DNA from: Zarea fungicola
Taxonomy: Eukaryota; Ascomycota; Sordariomycetes; Hypocreales; Cordycipitaceae
Direction: 5' to 3'
NCBI GenBank assembly: GCA_900169235.1
Contig: FWCC01000312.1
Span: 1-60,338 of the forward strand
DNA length: 60,338 bases
Shown here: one piece after another, positions 45,023 to 55,999 of the stretch
Layout of the letters: every line of letters starts with the position of its first letter
How positions within the stretch are numbered: the stretch's first letter is position 1
Position numbers and translations under genes: made by a program
Notes under the pieces: model-generated
Seen by the model: only the letters and a program-made list of their open reading frames with translations
Databases searched by the model: none
Told to the model about the DNA's origin: nothing

Positions 45023-45975
45023 GGTGGGAATCCGAGCATGTACAGACTTTGGTTCTACACGAGACGAGGCACTGAAGCGGGTTGGGACGCAAGTCGACTT
45101 TATCCCCCGGTCTCGTCTTGCACAAATAAGTCTCGATAGGCAGCATTTCCGGGCGAAACAACTCCCCCTACATTGCTCATAGGGCCGCCGTGGATCGTGG
45201 ATGTCTTGCTTAGGGACACTGCCGAATAGAGGGGTAGTTGGTGAGACGGCATGGTTTAGACATTCTCATTCTTGGTAAAGCCGTGCATTTCTGGAAAATA
45301 CTATATAGCTACAGTATCTTTGATCGGGGTTGTGCCGCTCAGCTCTGAGTGGTCAGTCCGGTCTTAAACTGCCTAAATCGGGAACAAGCCACTCTCCCTT
45401 GGATTTAAACCATGATGGGGATAGCGCACGGAACTCTATCCATATGTGGCAGTAAAGATGGCCAAGGAGATTACATTAGTTGGTACAAAAACGAAAATTA
45501 CCAAAGTCAATAGCTAAAAAATGATTGGAACAGTACACAAAGAGCGCCAGGAAAGTGTGAGTTACCTGCTCCTTCAATGCGAAGATGGGGAACGATGAAG
45601 CCAGTGAACAGGGGTGTGCGCCGCGATCTGGGCCGGATCTGCAACACAGAAAAGCCATTCTATACCCCACCACTTTTACTAAAGCCGGCAACATAAAACC
45701 AAAGCCTGCTCAGTGCTTCTCTAATGTCCAATTGCCCCTGATATTGACTTCAATTAATCAAGATATCAAGTGGTGATTGCGCCATCTCCACCATGCCATT
45801 CATTGGCTACTCTCGTTTGCCTGCCAGCCGGCAGCTCCTCGCAACCCCCGCTCTCCTCTCCTGCTCTCCTCTCCCAGTCATCTCTGGAAATACAGGCCAT
45901 GATCTTTAATCTTCAATTATTTTCTCCTTGAACATCAAGTTTTTGTTGCAATAATTGCCGTGTTTGCCTCTCGTC
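45023..45975. other. Divergent promoter region
   Basis: Lies between the lipase gene (minus) and the GNAT-ankyrin gene (plus). It contains AT-rich sequence and C/T-rich stretches directly before 45976. No coding region is supported. Confidence 0.5.
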
Positions 45976-48021
45976 ATGTCCAAAAGACCCAGCAGTCCGG
46001 ACAAGGACGGGATGCCCTCCAAGGCATTGAGGTTAGCCACTGTGGATGAAGCAAACGCACCAGCAGCGTTTGCAGCAGAACCGTCATCAAGTCATATCTC
46101 TGCTTCTGGTCCTATTTCTATCCAAGTCACTTTACTTTCCTCTTTCAAGGCCGAAGAAAACGATCCGGAGCCAGAGGATGACTGGCATGACTCGATGAAC
46201 GGTACCGCAGACGGAGTACACGACAATGCTAATGATTATGGCGGGCAAGAAAACCAAGGTCTCGAACAGCAGAGCATCAATGAAGACGTGCCTATAGATG
46301 ATATAGCCACAAGTCCCAGCGATGAAAATAGCCATGATGATGGTGACGACTATTTTATGTTCTTCGAATGGCTGGAACAAATCGACACCATTGCCACCCA
46401 ACGGTCAGAGCGGATTGCAACCTGTGATGCGCAACTTATTAGACGCGACCAAATTAAGTCTACATTCTGGCAAGAGATGAAAGAACCAACAATACTATTA
46501 CGTGACCTCGCTTTCGAGCTATTTGACAGATACGGGCGATTGAACAAGAAATACTATCAACATAGTTTCAAGCAGGGTTCTGGTGTTTGGGGTCGTGAAC
46601 TAGACCACGGCGACATCTTGTTGATTGACACCATCACAGTCGTTTCGCCAAGGCGACGTGGAGGACTTGGTACAAGGGTCATCGAAGCTCTTCTTGACAA
46701 GACTCGAAAGAAAACGAGGCATTTTGTGGCCTTGGTCGCGCCTAGCTATTGGACTCGAACATTCAACTTCCGAGAAGGCGACCGCATTTCGGAATATGAG
46801 GCAGTTTCCAAGCAGTTCTTCCGGTCCCTGGGGTTCAGGCGAGTAGGTAATTCGTCATGGTTTGCGTTTGTGGACGATCCCTCCCATCCCTCACGTCAAT
46901 TGGAAGCCTCAGATGACTGGGACAAACCACCGAGATTGGACGGGCCGCGTACTATCTTCGACACCTCACCAGCAGTATTTGCCATTCTACAACGCAGCGG
47001 TTATCTACCAGACCGCGCATGTATTCGTCTACTTCAAACTACGCTGTCCAGAAATGTCCAAGGCGTATCCTGGTCATCCACTGATGAGAAAGGGAACAAT
47101 TTACTCCATGTTGTTGCTATACGTTCGAGGCTTGTGGCGGTCGAATACATACTCTCCCGCCGCCCTGATCTAGCAACTATGCGCAATCGAGAGGGTGATA
47201 CACCGCTTGAGGCATTGCAAGCCCGGCTTGAGTCTTCAAGAACCGTGGATTTCTTTGCTCATGATCTGACTCTCTTGCATTCTGATTCATTTAGAGGATT
47301 CGACAAAGACAGCATTGCCTGCATCGGAGTCCTTTCGAAAACGGACGTCTTTGACATCAGCCAGCTTTCGCAAGACGAGATAAATGAAGCATCTTCTCCT
47401 AAACATAAGCACGGAACCGCGGTCCGAAGGACGAATATCATACGACAAAGTCTAAGAGTAAAATACGGCTGCACCTGTGGAAGTTGTGTTGGTGGCTTCT
47501 TGAGCCCGAGGATGGCATTTGCTCTCATGTGCTACGCCGAAGACGTGCATGAATTTCTGTCAAGCCCATGTCTACCCACCAATGGCAAAGACTGGATTTC
47601 TAACCATGAATTCGAACTGAGATTCTTACCTGTATCAGTGAAGCAAAGCTTAAAAACGAACCTGGAGATGCGACAAGGCTTCATTAACACATGGTCCCAC
47701 ATTGCCAGTTGCTTGGAAGCGAAGGTGATTCCCAACGAGTCCAACGTACTCTCTTCGTTCGAGGCTGAAACAAGCCAAGGCAACTTGGCTACAGCAGTCT
47801 ACTGCGAGCAAGGGGGAACTGTCGGGGCAGTGGCCCGAATGGTCTTTGAAGGGGCAATGGATCAAGACGAGTGGTGTGGAGATGGAAATCTCCAGAAGTG
47901 CCTTGGGGATGTGATCGAGGAGCTAGTGGAGTGTCGAAACGACCATGAGTTTGTTTTTGCTGCGCGTATGTGTGGATACGATGTAGCAGTGCGCGACAGT
48001 GAAGATTGGGAAGATATTTGA
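45976..48021 (+). CDS. GNAT-like acetyltransferase domain fused to ankyrin-like region, 681 aa
   Basis: A single exon. The start was set at the first true ATG (MSKRPSSPDKDG). Residues 1-130 are acidic and probably disordered. Residues about 170-310 look like a GNAT fold: beta strand GDILLIDTITVVSP followed by RRRGGLGTRVIEALLDKTR (about 225-243), matching the acetyl-CoA-binding R/Q-x-x-G-x-G loop and its helix, then FFRSLGFRRVGNSSWFAF, the typical last strands. After a linker, residues about 380-440 contain an ankyrin-like pair (DEKGNNLLHVVAIRSRLVAVEYIL; NREGDTPLEAL). The C-terminal third is Cys-containing (CTCGSCVGGF) and unfamiliar. The fold is stated from motifs; the substrate is unknown. 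Similar uncharacterised proteins occur in filamentous ascomycetes. Confidence 0.72.
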   Translation: MSKRPSSPDKDGMPSKALRLATVDEANAPAAFAAEPSSSHISASGPISIQVTLLSSFKAEENDPEPEDDWHDSMNGTADGVHDNANDYGGQENQGLEQQSINEDVPIDDIATSPSDENSHDDGDDYFMFFEWLEQIDTIATQRSERIATCDAQLIRRDQIKSTFWQEMKEPTILLRDLAFELFDRYGRLNKKYYQHSFKQGSGVWGRELDHGDILLIDTITVVSPRRRGGLGTRVIEALLDKTRKKTRHFVALVAPSYWTRTFNFREGDRISEYEAVSKQFFRSLGFRRVGNSSWFAFVDDPSHPSRQLEASDDWDKPPRLDGPRTIFDTSPAVFAILQRSGYLPDRACIRLLQTTLSRNVQGVSWSSTDEKGNNLLHVVAIRSRLVAVEYILSRRPDLATMRNREGDTPLEALQARLESSRTVDFFAHDLTLLHSDSFRGFDKDSIACIGVLSKTDVFDISQLSQDEINEASSPKHKHGTAVRRTNIIRQSLRVKYGCTCGSCVGGFLSPRMAFALMCYAEDVHEFLSSPCLPTNGKDWISNHEFELRFLPVSVKQSLKTNLEMRQGFINTWSHIASCLEAKVIPNESNVLSSFEAETSQGNLATAVYCEQGGTVGAVARMVFEGAMDQDEWCGDGNLQKCLGDVIEELVECRNDHEFVFAARMCGYDVAVRDSEDWEDI

Positions 48022-51000
48022 ATGGGGCATCGAGTGTGGGAAGCAGTCTGTGTTCCATTTCTCTGTACTTGCTGTTGCTACCCTTGCTAGTTTTAGCTCT
48101 TTATTATAAAATCAACACATTCAGATCAGAGCCAATATTTGGCTGACTGGTGCTGCCCGTTTCCACATGCATACATGAACAATGACGGCAATCGGAGGCA
48201 CAGTTGGGCTGAGCTGACTTGGCCACATTTCCCAGGATGAGATGCTGACAATAGCGTAATGGAAACGGCAGATTGAGGTGCATTCCTGCATGAGGCTATT
48301 CATATTAGTATTACCCGCGTGCGCCAGAAAATTTCGGCCCAAAGAGGAAGGCCTAGATTGCATCACTGTCGACGGCTGCAGTTTGCTATACTGGGTACAT
48401 ACGTGACATGTTGCATTTTAAATTAAGTACACACCAGAACCACAGCTGACACAGTGGCGGCAGTGGCTTGCGGGGAAAGTTTAAAGAGCTATGGAGAAGA
48501 TATTGACTGTGTTGCATGGGTATTGCGTGGGTGTTGCGTGGGTGCTGCGTGGGTGCTGCATGGGTACTACATGACCATGGTGTATGCCGTGCAAGTTGAG
48601 GACGCAGATTACACACCCCAATGTGACTGTCCTCTATCACAGTTTACAAGAGAATGTGCGAGGATTGAAGAAAAAAATTCAAGGATACCTCTCATACGAT
48701 TACAGTAGGTCGTATGATGTCGTTGCAGTTGGGGCGCTTTGTATGCATGAGGGCATCTCCAAAAGGGAGCCTTGCTTGTGGCAGGTAGTACAAAGTACAT
48801 GGAGTGGAAGGAAGTGGTTTGGCAGCTGGCAGAGCAAACGCCGTCCAGTGCACCATCCTGTGGCGGCATTTGACTTTAGGGTCCTATGGCAAGCAAGAAT
48901 CTAGCATCTACTTGATCAGCGACAATCAAATCTAGCCGTCCGTCAATTAACAATCCAAAACCACTCGCCGTCGGCTAAATAATGCAATTAGTGCTGTTAG
49001 CCTCTCCCGCCATCTTCTAGAAGACGCTCGAGCCAGGCGCAATTTTTGCCGTCCACAAGTGCCAAGCACAGGGCGTGAGACGACAAAATCTTCGTGTTGT
49101 CTTATCCCGGCCTACTTCCAGCGGTCGCATAGAAACGACGAAAAAATTAATTATATGGTTGGCCAGAAATTTTGTTGGTCTTCTCATCTCTATATGATCA
49201 TTTTTGCTGATATCATTTACGCATATAATTGCAGGAACATTTAGCTGTTACAATGCGTCGCTCTCCAGAATTTCCACCCCCCCTGTCCACCGACTCAGCT
49301 GGTCAGGGTTGCGTGGCGTCGGCGATCAGCGGGCTTGGTTGCACCCGGACGCAATCACACTTCATCGCGCTCGCTATCAGCGGCGGTCTCAGCGACGTCC
49401 CTGCCAGCACTTGCCCGATTCTACACTTTGAACTTGTAGCGGGTAGTCGAACCGAAGTGCATGACACCAGAGCCAGCGCTGCAAGTAGCTTAAATGGGAC
49501 ACGTTTGAAGGCGTGTGCATAAGCCAAATGTTTTCCCAACAGGTAGTTACTGGGAAATTTTTCACATCATTTTCGTTCTAGACGTCAAAGACTTGCACTA
49601 GCAGCGCACAGCAGGGTATATGTGTGGTCGAAAAGCTTTCCTTGGCGCCTTCTTGCATACAAACCTCCCGAGCCATTTCGGCCTGTCAAAAAAAAATATG
49701 CTTTGACAGACCGCTGTCGTGCTGAGGGTCGCACTTCTGTGACCCAAAGTTAATTACCGGAAAGAAAGAGCGGGAGAGAGAGAGCTTATGCATCACAAAA
49801 ATCACAGACAATCGGGCACACCAAGCTGATAAGGACCCGAGAAATGTAGCCTTGCATTCTTGCGGCTCTCTCGTGACTCTGTTGCGGCTCTCACGACAGC
49901 CAGTAGCATGACTTCTGAGCCGCCTAGTCACCCCACCCAGCGTCATTTTTCAGCTACCATCTTCAATGCACGTTCGCCGCCACATACGCGGACACTTTTC
50001 AAGCTCGACCGTCTAGTTTCCTTTGGCTCGCAGCGTTGTCATCGATGGTGCAGCCTGCAGCGCGTTCGCATAACTTGGTAATCTGGGCAGCATCACGATG
50101 GCTGGCTTCGGTTGGGTCCTTGCCCTTTTCTACTAGTGGCACGCTGCCCATCCTACTTGTATGCAGGTCGACGCAAGCACGGCACATGGGCGCTCACGCT
50201 ATGAGCTCTTCTGAGTTAGTTTTCCCGTCCGTCGCCGAACCGGCTTTGGGGGATCGAATCTGCATGCATTGTCCCCAAAGCCTCCCCCCACTCAATTTTC
50301 CAGTGGCTGCATGCGACAATGGGTCGTGGCGCAAATGGACTTATTAATCTTGATGCCTGTCATTGCATCGGTAACGAAGACACCTTTGCTCGGCAACTGG
50401 GTTCAACACACAACTTCATATCTGATAGATCGTTCGAGACGCCAGTAAGTTACAAGGCCTAAATGGCTGGCTCATGGCTGGCGTACCAGGCTGTACAATG
50501 TGGCTGCAGATGGGCGTGGCCGTAGATGGCGCGTTCAACAGGTTTGGTCCATTTGGCTGGATAACAAGTCATCTGGTTTTATGACGGGTTCAAATGTATC
50601 ATTCAAGGCTTGAAAGGCGGAACCTCAAAAGCAAGGAGGTGTTCGAGTCAATTCCAAGGGTGCGTATTCGGGAAAAAAATCGCCGCATTACTCGGCCGAT
50701 CTGCCCTCGAGTAGTACGAATCGGGCCTTGACTATGCATAACAAGTCGCAAAGCTGCAGCGGCTAGCAGATGAGAACCATGGTTGGCAGCAAAAAAAATC
50801 CGGTTATGCAAAGGACGGCAGGCTGTACACCATCTCAACCACGAGCATGCAGCTACTTGACGCAAAATTTGACATTAACACACATCCAGCAACACGGTCT
50901 GTCTTGGACAGGCGGGACTTGCCCGTTGCAAAATTGCTAATATGGCACAAGTGACGAAGGAAAACGAACGCCTGGCGCGGTCCTCGCCGTAGCACCCAAA

Positions 51001-52604
51001 CACGCCTCGCCCCTTCGCTCCACAAGGCTGCTCAATTTAACCAATCGCTTCAGGTCGATTCGCTTTAGTCTGTGGTCCGTCGCCTCCTTCATAGGTTAAA
51101 GTGGCTCTACCGCTTGTTCACCTCAGCTGAACCTGGCCAGAAAGTACATTTTCAACGGTCTTGCGTGTAACAGCTCCGTAACAGCATCGCATTCCGCACT
51201 CAATTTCTGCCATGTTTCCTTTTGCCTTGGTATTCAGCAGCTATGGATGGATGGGAGCTAATATTATGGATATTGCATTTGCGCTATTGGAAGCAGAGCA
51301 TAGCTGGCCCCCAAAATTTGCGACCCAACAGGCAAAGTTGCGAGACTGCCCGCATCCACGACCCGTTTCAGTTTTTGAGCGGCAAGTTGCGCCGATTCAA
51401 ACATGAACTCAAAAATGCCGGTCAACTTTGCAGTTGAGTCAGCTAGCCCATGGCAAGGAGCACGTCCAACGCCGCCCTGACACCGGCTGCTGAAAGCAGG
51501 GATGCCTGCTGCACAAGGTCCCAGTATTCATGCTGCTAGCGGAGAAAGTTTATTGCCTGAATATTGCAGTAGGGGACCACCTCGACCACCTGGCTGGTGC
51601 GGTGTGTGGTGCGGTGTGGTGGTACGTCGTGGTGCTGTTCCCGCGAGAGTGGTTTCGTGTGTCACAGACAGGCAGTCAAGTCTCACTCAATCTAGCTTTT
51701 TGACTAGCATGGCATGGCACACCGGCCGGCCTGACCTGACCGACCCCGCCAACTAGTTAGTTACCAGCCAGCATCCATGCCATCAAGCACGGAAGCCCGC
51801 CGGTCGGTTGCTGCTGAGTATCCGCCCAAAATACAGGACTAACGTTAGTTTCTGGCATCTTGAAGCAAGGGTGCTGAGAGCAGCACCAGAACCGGAAGTT
51901 CTCGCTACCGGCACCCCACCCGCCACAGGTGCCAAACTGTCTGTCGCTGGCTCAGCTGAACCCCTTTGCCTTTGCTGCGAGTTTAGTGTTAGCGTCAAGC
52001 GCCATGCATTCAAGTGCGGAATGGTTTGGTGGCCAGATTCATGGTTTTACTCCATTTCTTGTCAGTCGGCCTAAAATGTATGCTGCCCTTGGAACCGCCC
52101 ATGCAAGATATATATTCCTGGAGCACCCCATTACGTGGAGTCTTGTCTTGAATCACTGACATTTCGTTCCAACGCTGCAATCTCTGGTCGACGGTCAAGT
52201 TGGAAAAGCATCGCGCCAAATACGTCAACTGCTTCAACACGACGACCAACCTCGCCCACAGGTCTGCAACGGATTGAATTGCGATAGCATCGACATTCTG
52301 CTTTGCAGTCGTACGATTTCGGCCCGGGTCACTCTACGCCTCTCTAATAACCGGTTTCTTTTACAACCAAAACTCAGCCAGCAACACATTTGTCCAAGCC
52401 AACGGCCGCTTCACTTTTTGTCATTCCAAGGCGCAGCCAGCCAGAGGATCCGCAAATCAGCTCTTCACACCCCACCAGCCAGCCAGCCGTGTGTCAGACT
52501 TACAGGACCCCGGGCTACGACATACCCCTGCTGCTGCTCCCTGCCAGCCACTGATGAATCAGCTTGCCAAGGTCTCTGTCCAGAAATAGTTGGCGCCATC
52601 CACG
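48022..52604. other. 4.6-kb gene-poor region
   Basis: I could not support a gene. Short frames (for example 49253-49522 and 49908-50347) have unremarkable composition and no splice partner or domain. It contains a 12-bp minisatellite (48511-48570), a GGTGCGGTGT-rich patch (about 51596-51645) and CAGC-rich sequence before 52500. The last 300 bp are the likely promoter and leader of the next gene. Non-coding RNA or a fast-evolving small gene cannot be excluded by eye. Confidence 0.45.
48511..48570 (+). repeat. 12-bp minisatellite (GTGGGTGCTGCG-like), about 5 copies
   Basis: Units GCGTGGGTGTTG, GCGTGGGTGCTG, GCGTGGGTGCTG and related edge copies (GCATGGGTATT; GCATGGGTACT) follow each other. The central units are nearly identical, so the array is probably recent. 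Confidence 0.8.
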
Positions 52605-53495
52605 ATGCCTGGGGCTACGTACGATGACTTACACGGCCACGATGGCCGGCCCCAACACAGCGGTTATTTGTCTTTTAACTCGCAACAGCCCACCAAAACG
52701 GCCGTTCAGACTGGCCTTGCACTCTTGGCCTTTTTGATAGCGATTCGATTCTGCTTGCAGCGTGGCGCCTCGTGCCTACGGCAATCCAGAGCTCGCCAGC
52801 CTTCGTGTACGCCCCGTCAGCTTCAGCTTCAGCCAGTCTCGCCAACAATAGACCAGAAAATGCAAACAAAAACGTATCACTACAGTCGCGCGGCTACCAC
52901 AGAGCGGCGTGGCAACACAGTGGCAGATGTTGGGGGCGTTCCCGCACCAGCTCCCAGCGCAGTACCAGAGCGCCAACGGAGACTCCTCCTGGCGAGGCTA
53001 CCTGTCGCGCCGCCGTTGACACCGCCAGAACTTAGCCCTACCATCTTTGCCTGCGAGGAAGATGTAGACGGCTTCATCAGCCAGCCCAATCCAGACTACA
53101 TGTCAGCGACATCATCGCTGCCATTCCAGACCGCTCTACCAACTCAACGCAGACGTTGTTACATGAAGACGCCCACTAGTGAAGTCGGTGCGTCGTCGTC
53201 GTCGGACAAGACTTTCGGCCCCCCTAGCGCTTATCCTTCAAGTCCACTGCCATCCCAGCCAGCCCCGGCCAATGAAGGCCAGCAGCAAGTGCCAGCTGAA
53301 GAAGACGGAATGCCTCGTCAAAATTTGAGTCTCAAGGGCGAAATCATTTCCGTGGTCAATGAGGACGGTGCGGGATGGAGCCGCCACACACGCGTATATG
53401 GCGGCGGGGTCTGCCTGGCCTGTGCTACGTCGGGAGTCGGGTGCAAGGATGACTTTTACGTCGGAGCAGTTACCCCCGAGTCCATGCGACACTGA
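52605..53495 (+). CDS. Conserved single-TM fungal orphan protein, 296 aa
   Basis: A single exon, starting at the first true ATG (MPGATYDDLHGHDGRP). One hydrophobic segment (VQTGLALLAFLIAIRFCLQ, about 34-52) follows a short N-terminal region, so it is likely a single-pass membrane protein. A long Pro/Ser/Arg/Gln-rich disordered region follows (about 55-240). The last 50 residues look structured: SLKGEIISVVNEDGAGWSRH, then TRVYGGGVCLACATSG, with a Cys pair and Gly/aromatic residues. I believe this C-terminal motif recurs in Sordariomycete hypothetical proteins, but I cannot name a domain. Function unknown. It is the only supported gene between 48.0 and 56.0 kb. Confidence 0.65.
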   Translation: MPGATYDDLHGHDGRPQHSGYLSFNSQQPTKTAVQTGLALLAFLIAIRFCLQRGASCLRQSRARQPSCTPRQLQLQPVSPTIDQKMQTKTYHYSRAATTERRGNTVADVGGVPAPAPSAVPERQRRLLLARLPVAPPLTPPELSPTIFACEEDVDGFISQPNPDYMSATSSLPFQTALPTQRRRCYMKTPTSEVGASSSSDKTFGPPSAYPSSPLPSQPAPANEGQQQVPAEEDGMPRQNLSLKGEIISVVNEDGAGWSRHTRVYGGGVCLACATSGVGCKDDFYVGAVTPESMRH

Positions 53496-55999
53496 GACAA
53501 GCTGAAAAGAAGCAACCTTTTTTTTTTTTTACTGTCTGGTGGGTTAGTGATGGGCTGCCAGTCTCGGATGGTGGCGGTGCGGGCATGAAAGAAGCAACAA
53601 TGAACGGGGTGGTCCAGCCCAGTTTGTGCGAGGTGCGCGACGAAGGGCAGCGAAAACGAGACAAGCGACCAAAGCATTTTTGACGGCGTTACTTGGAATG
53701 AGAGCCATGGGTTTTGGTTTTGGTTTTGGTTTCTGGTATATCCTTTGGGGGCTATTTATGAGGAAGGAATTTTCATTACAAAATGGGCATGAGGTGGTAC
53801 AGCATTTGGAGCTGGACGTCGTAACTAATACATTATACATTATACACACATATATACAACATGCTCACGCCTCATGGCTTTTACTAATAAGACACCCGCC
53901 ATTGTAAAGTGTATATGCATACGGAGTACTTGGGAAGCAGCGAGTTCCGCGAATTCCGCACAACAATTTAAACTAGATTTTATTTTATTTTATTTTATTT
54001 TCAAAACAAGTCAGGTGGTAATGACGTAGCCCATCTCGGGGTAATTTAAATTGCCATCGTAGAAAACAGCCACACACAATTGTGAGTACAACGTCACGGC
54101 GTGGTGGCTTGGGCGTACAGGGGAAAAAAATCGATTGTACTGGTAGGCATGATGAGCCGGGCGTGGCTTGCAGCCTGGCATCGCGAGATGGCCGAGGGGG
54201 CTGAGCTTCTGTGTTCCGAGGCGGTGTTTTTACAGATGGCATGGCATGCATAGTTTTCTCGTCCATGGCAGGCAGTGTCAATGGGAGAGGAAACTAGTGG
54301 GAGGAGAGTGAGGCGGTCCAACAGGCGGTATCCCTATTTTTTAAACTGGCCAAAAAAATAAAATGTGGCCAAAAGCCGTTAGATGAATATTAAAAACGGC
54401 GGACAGATTTATTGGTGCAGATCGCTCATTTTTTCTTTTCTTGTATTGTGTTTTTTTCCTTTTTGTAGATTTATTGATCGACATTCAAGGGTGTGCGGTG
54501 TGATGCTAGCGCTGAGATTTGTAGATGAGGGGGACTGACCAGGATGGATGGGCTTGTTTGTGGCGATGTTTGACGTGTAGTGTGTGGGACGGCTGAATTA
54601 CAGTCAAGATACTGGGAGTGACGAAATTGTACGGTTTATTTGGTTTATTTTAAGAAGAAGTAATGATGAAATAATGAAAAATGAAAAATGAAAACATAAA
54701 ATGAGACTACGTCTAGCTAGCACCGTGAGTAATGGTACCCAAAAATCTGAGTTGAGTATGTCATTTATGTGAGAATCACACACTCAGAAACCTGTTATTC
54801 TGCCGACCAAATTCTCGAATCGTTCCGAAAATTTGATGAATGTCGATTTTATAGGGTTTTTTTTTTTTACTTGGAAGCGGAAATGTCTGGAGAAAAAACA
54901 AGTGTGCGCATGGGTATGGGTTTTCTATTTCTTCTCATTGCCAGATGAAAAACGCATATTTACGTAGTCCAATGCACGTTTTTTTGTCGAGAAGAAAAAT
55001 TAAAAAAAAAATTGGTGACTGAATAGTAGAATGGGATTGTATAAGGGATAGGATTGCTGTAGAATTGAAATCCCCTACTACTTGGAAAAACCATGGCGTC
55101 TCGATTGTGCCTTTGAGTGGCAAGTTCAATTGTCGCCACCACGAATAGTTTTCCAGAAATGCCGCAAAAATACCAGGGCTCGTCTTCTTCTCCTCTGTTG
55201 ACTTTTACGAGAGAAAATAATTAATTTGGTGTGCATGGAACGAGATCGGTCTGAACCGCGATAGCATCGTCATAAAGCGAACTAGACTAACAATAGACTA
55301 TGACTTGTGAGGTAGAGCACTGCTCTTTTACATGGAGCATCAGCAAAATGTATTGGGAGAAGCTTTAATCTTACATATCCACGATATAACTCACGGATAT
55401 TTCCAGTCCTTTGGCCTTGACATCAGGAAGTGAAGCGCAGTGGCCCTCGCGAGCCTCGCAGTCGGGTCAAGTACGCGCCAGGTGCACCCGAGAGAGAGAT
55501 ACTTCAAACAGCCGTCTCCCAGGCCCAAATCTTACTGTAAAGGCACATATTGCTTCCTCCATAGCTTTTATAGTTCGGTAAGCGGATGATTGGCGAACCA
55601 GTAGTTCTGTACTAGATACATGATCACAGTCATCAATCCCTCGTACAACATTTTGATGCTACTAAGTCTTTGTTCACGATTGATTGGTGTAGAAGTTGGA
55701 ATGCACAAAGTGAAGTACAGATTTACAAAAATATTCGACAGTAGAGCCATAAAAAAGAAAACAAAGCAAAACAATTAGGAAAGGTTGTTGCAGAGGTCAG
55801 TCGCAACAGCTTTGTGCCGCAGCCTCCGCACAACCAGGCGTCTTCGAGATTCGGTCCATGCCCAAAAGCAAGCACCGAGGCATTACGCTCATACTAGGCA
55901 GATCCAGGATATCGCATGTCTTCGATTAATATATATAGACCACTTCGTCAAAGAAACCCAAGAAATTTCATCCTAGACCGCTGAGCACCCAAGGCAAGG
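53496..55999. other. 2.5-kb gene-poor AT-rich region beside the NLR gene
   Basis: No coding region is supported. It includes a T14-run at 53518-53531, a GGTTTT hexamer repeat (about 53710-53732), an ATTTT pentamer array (about 53975-54001) and homopolymer tracts (54859-54869, 55001-55010). The right part is the 3' flank of the NLR gene. Confidence 0.5.
53975..54001. repeat. ATTTT pentanucleotide repeat, 5 copies
   Basis: Five consecutive copies of TATTT/ATTTT. A related but shorter tract occurs near 30050. Simple-sequence DNA. Confidence 0.8.

Noticed and set aside
49253..50347. Short plus-strand frames as small secreted proteins
   Set aside because: They lack signal peptides and coding-like composition, and no introns join them into a longer protein.
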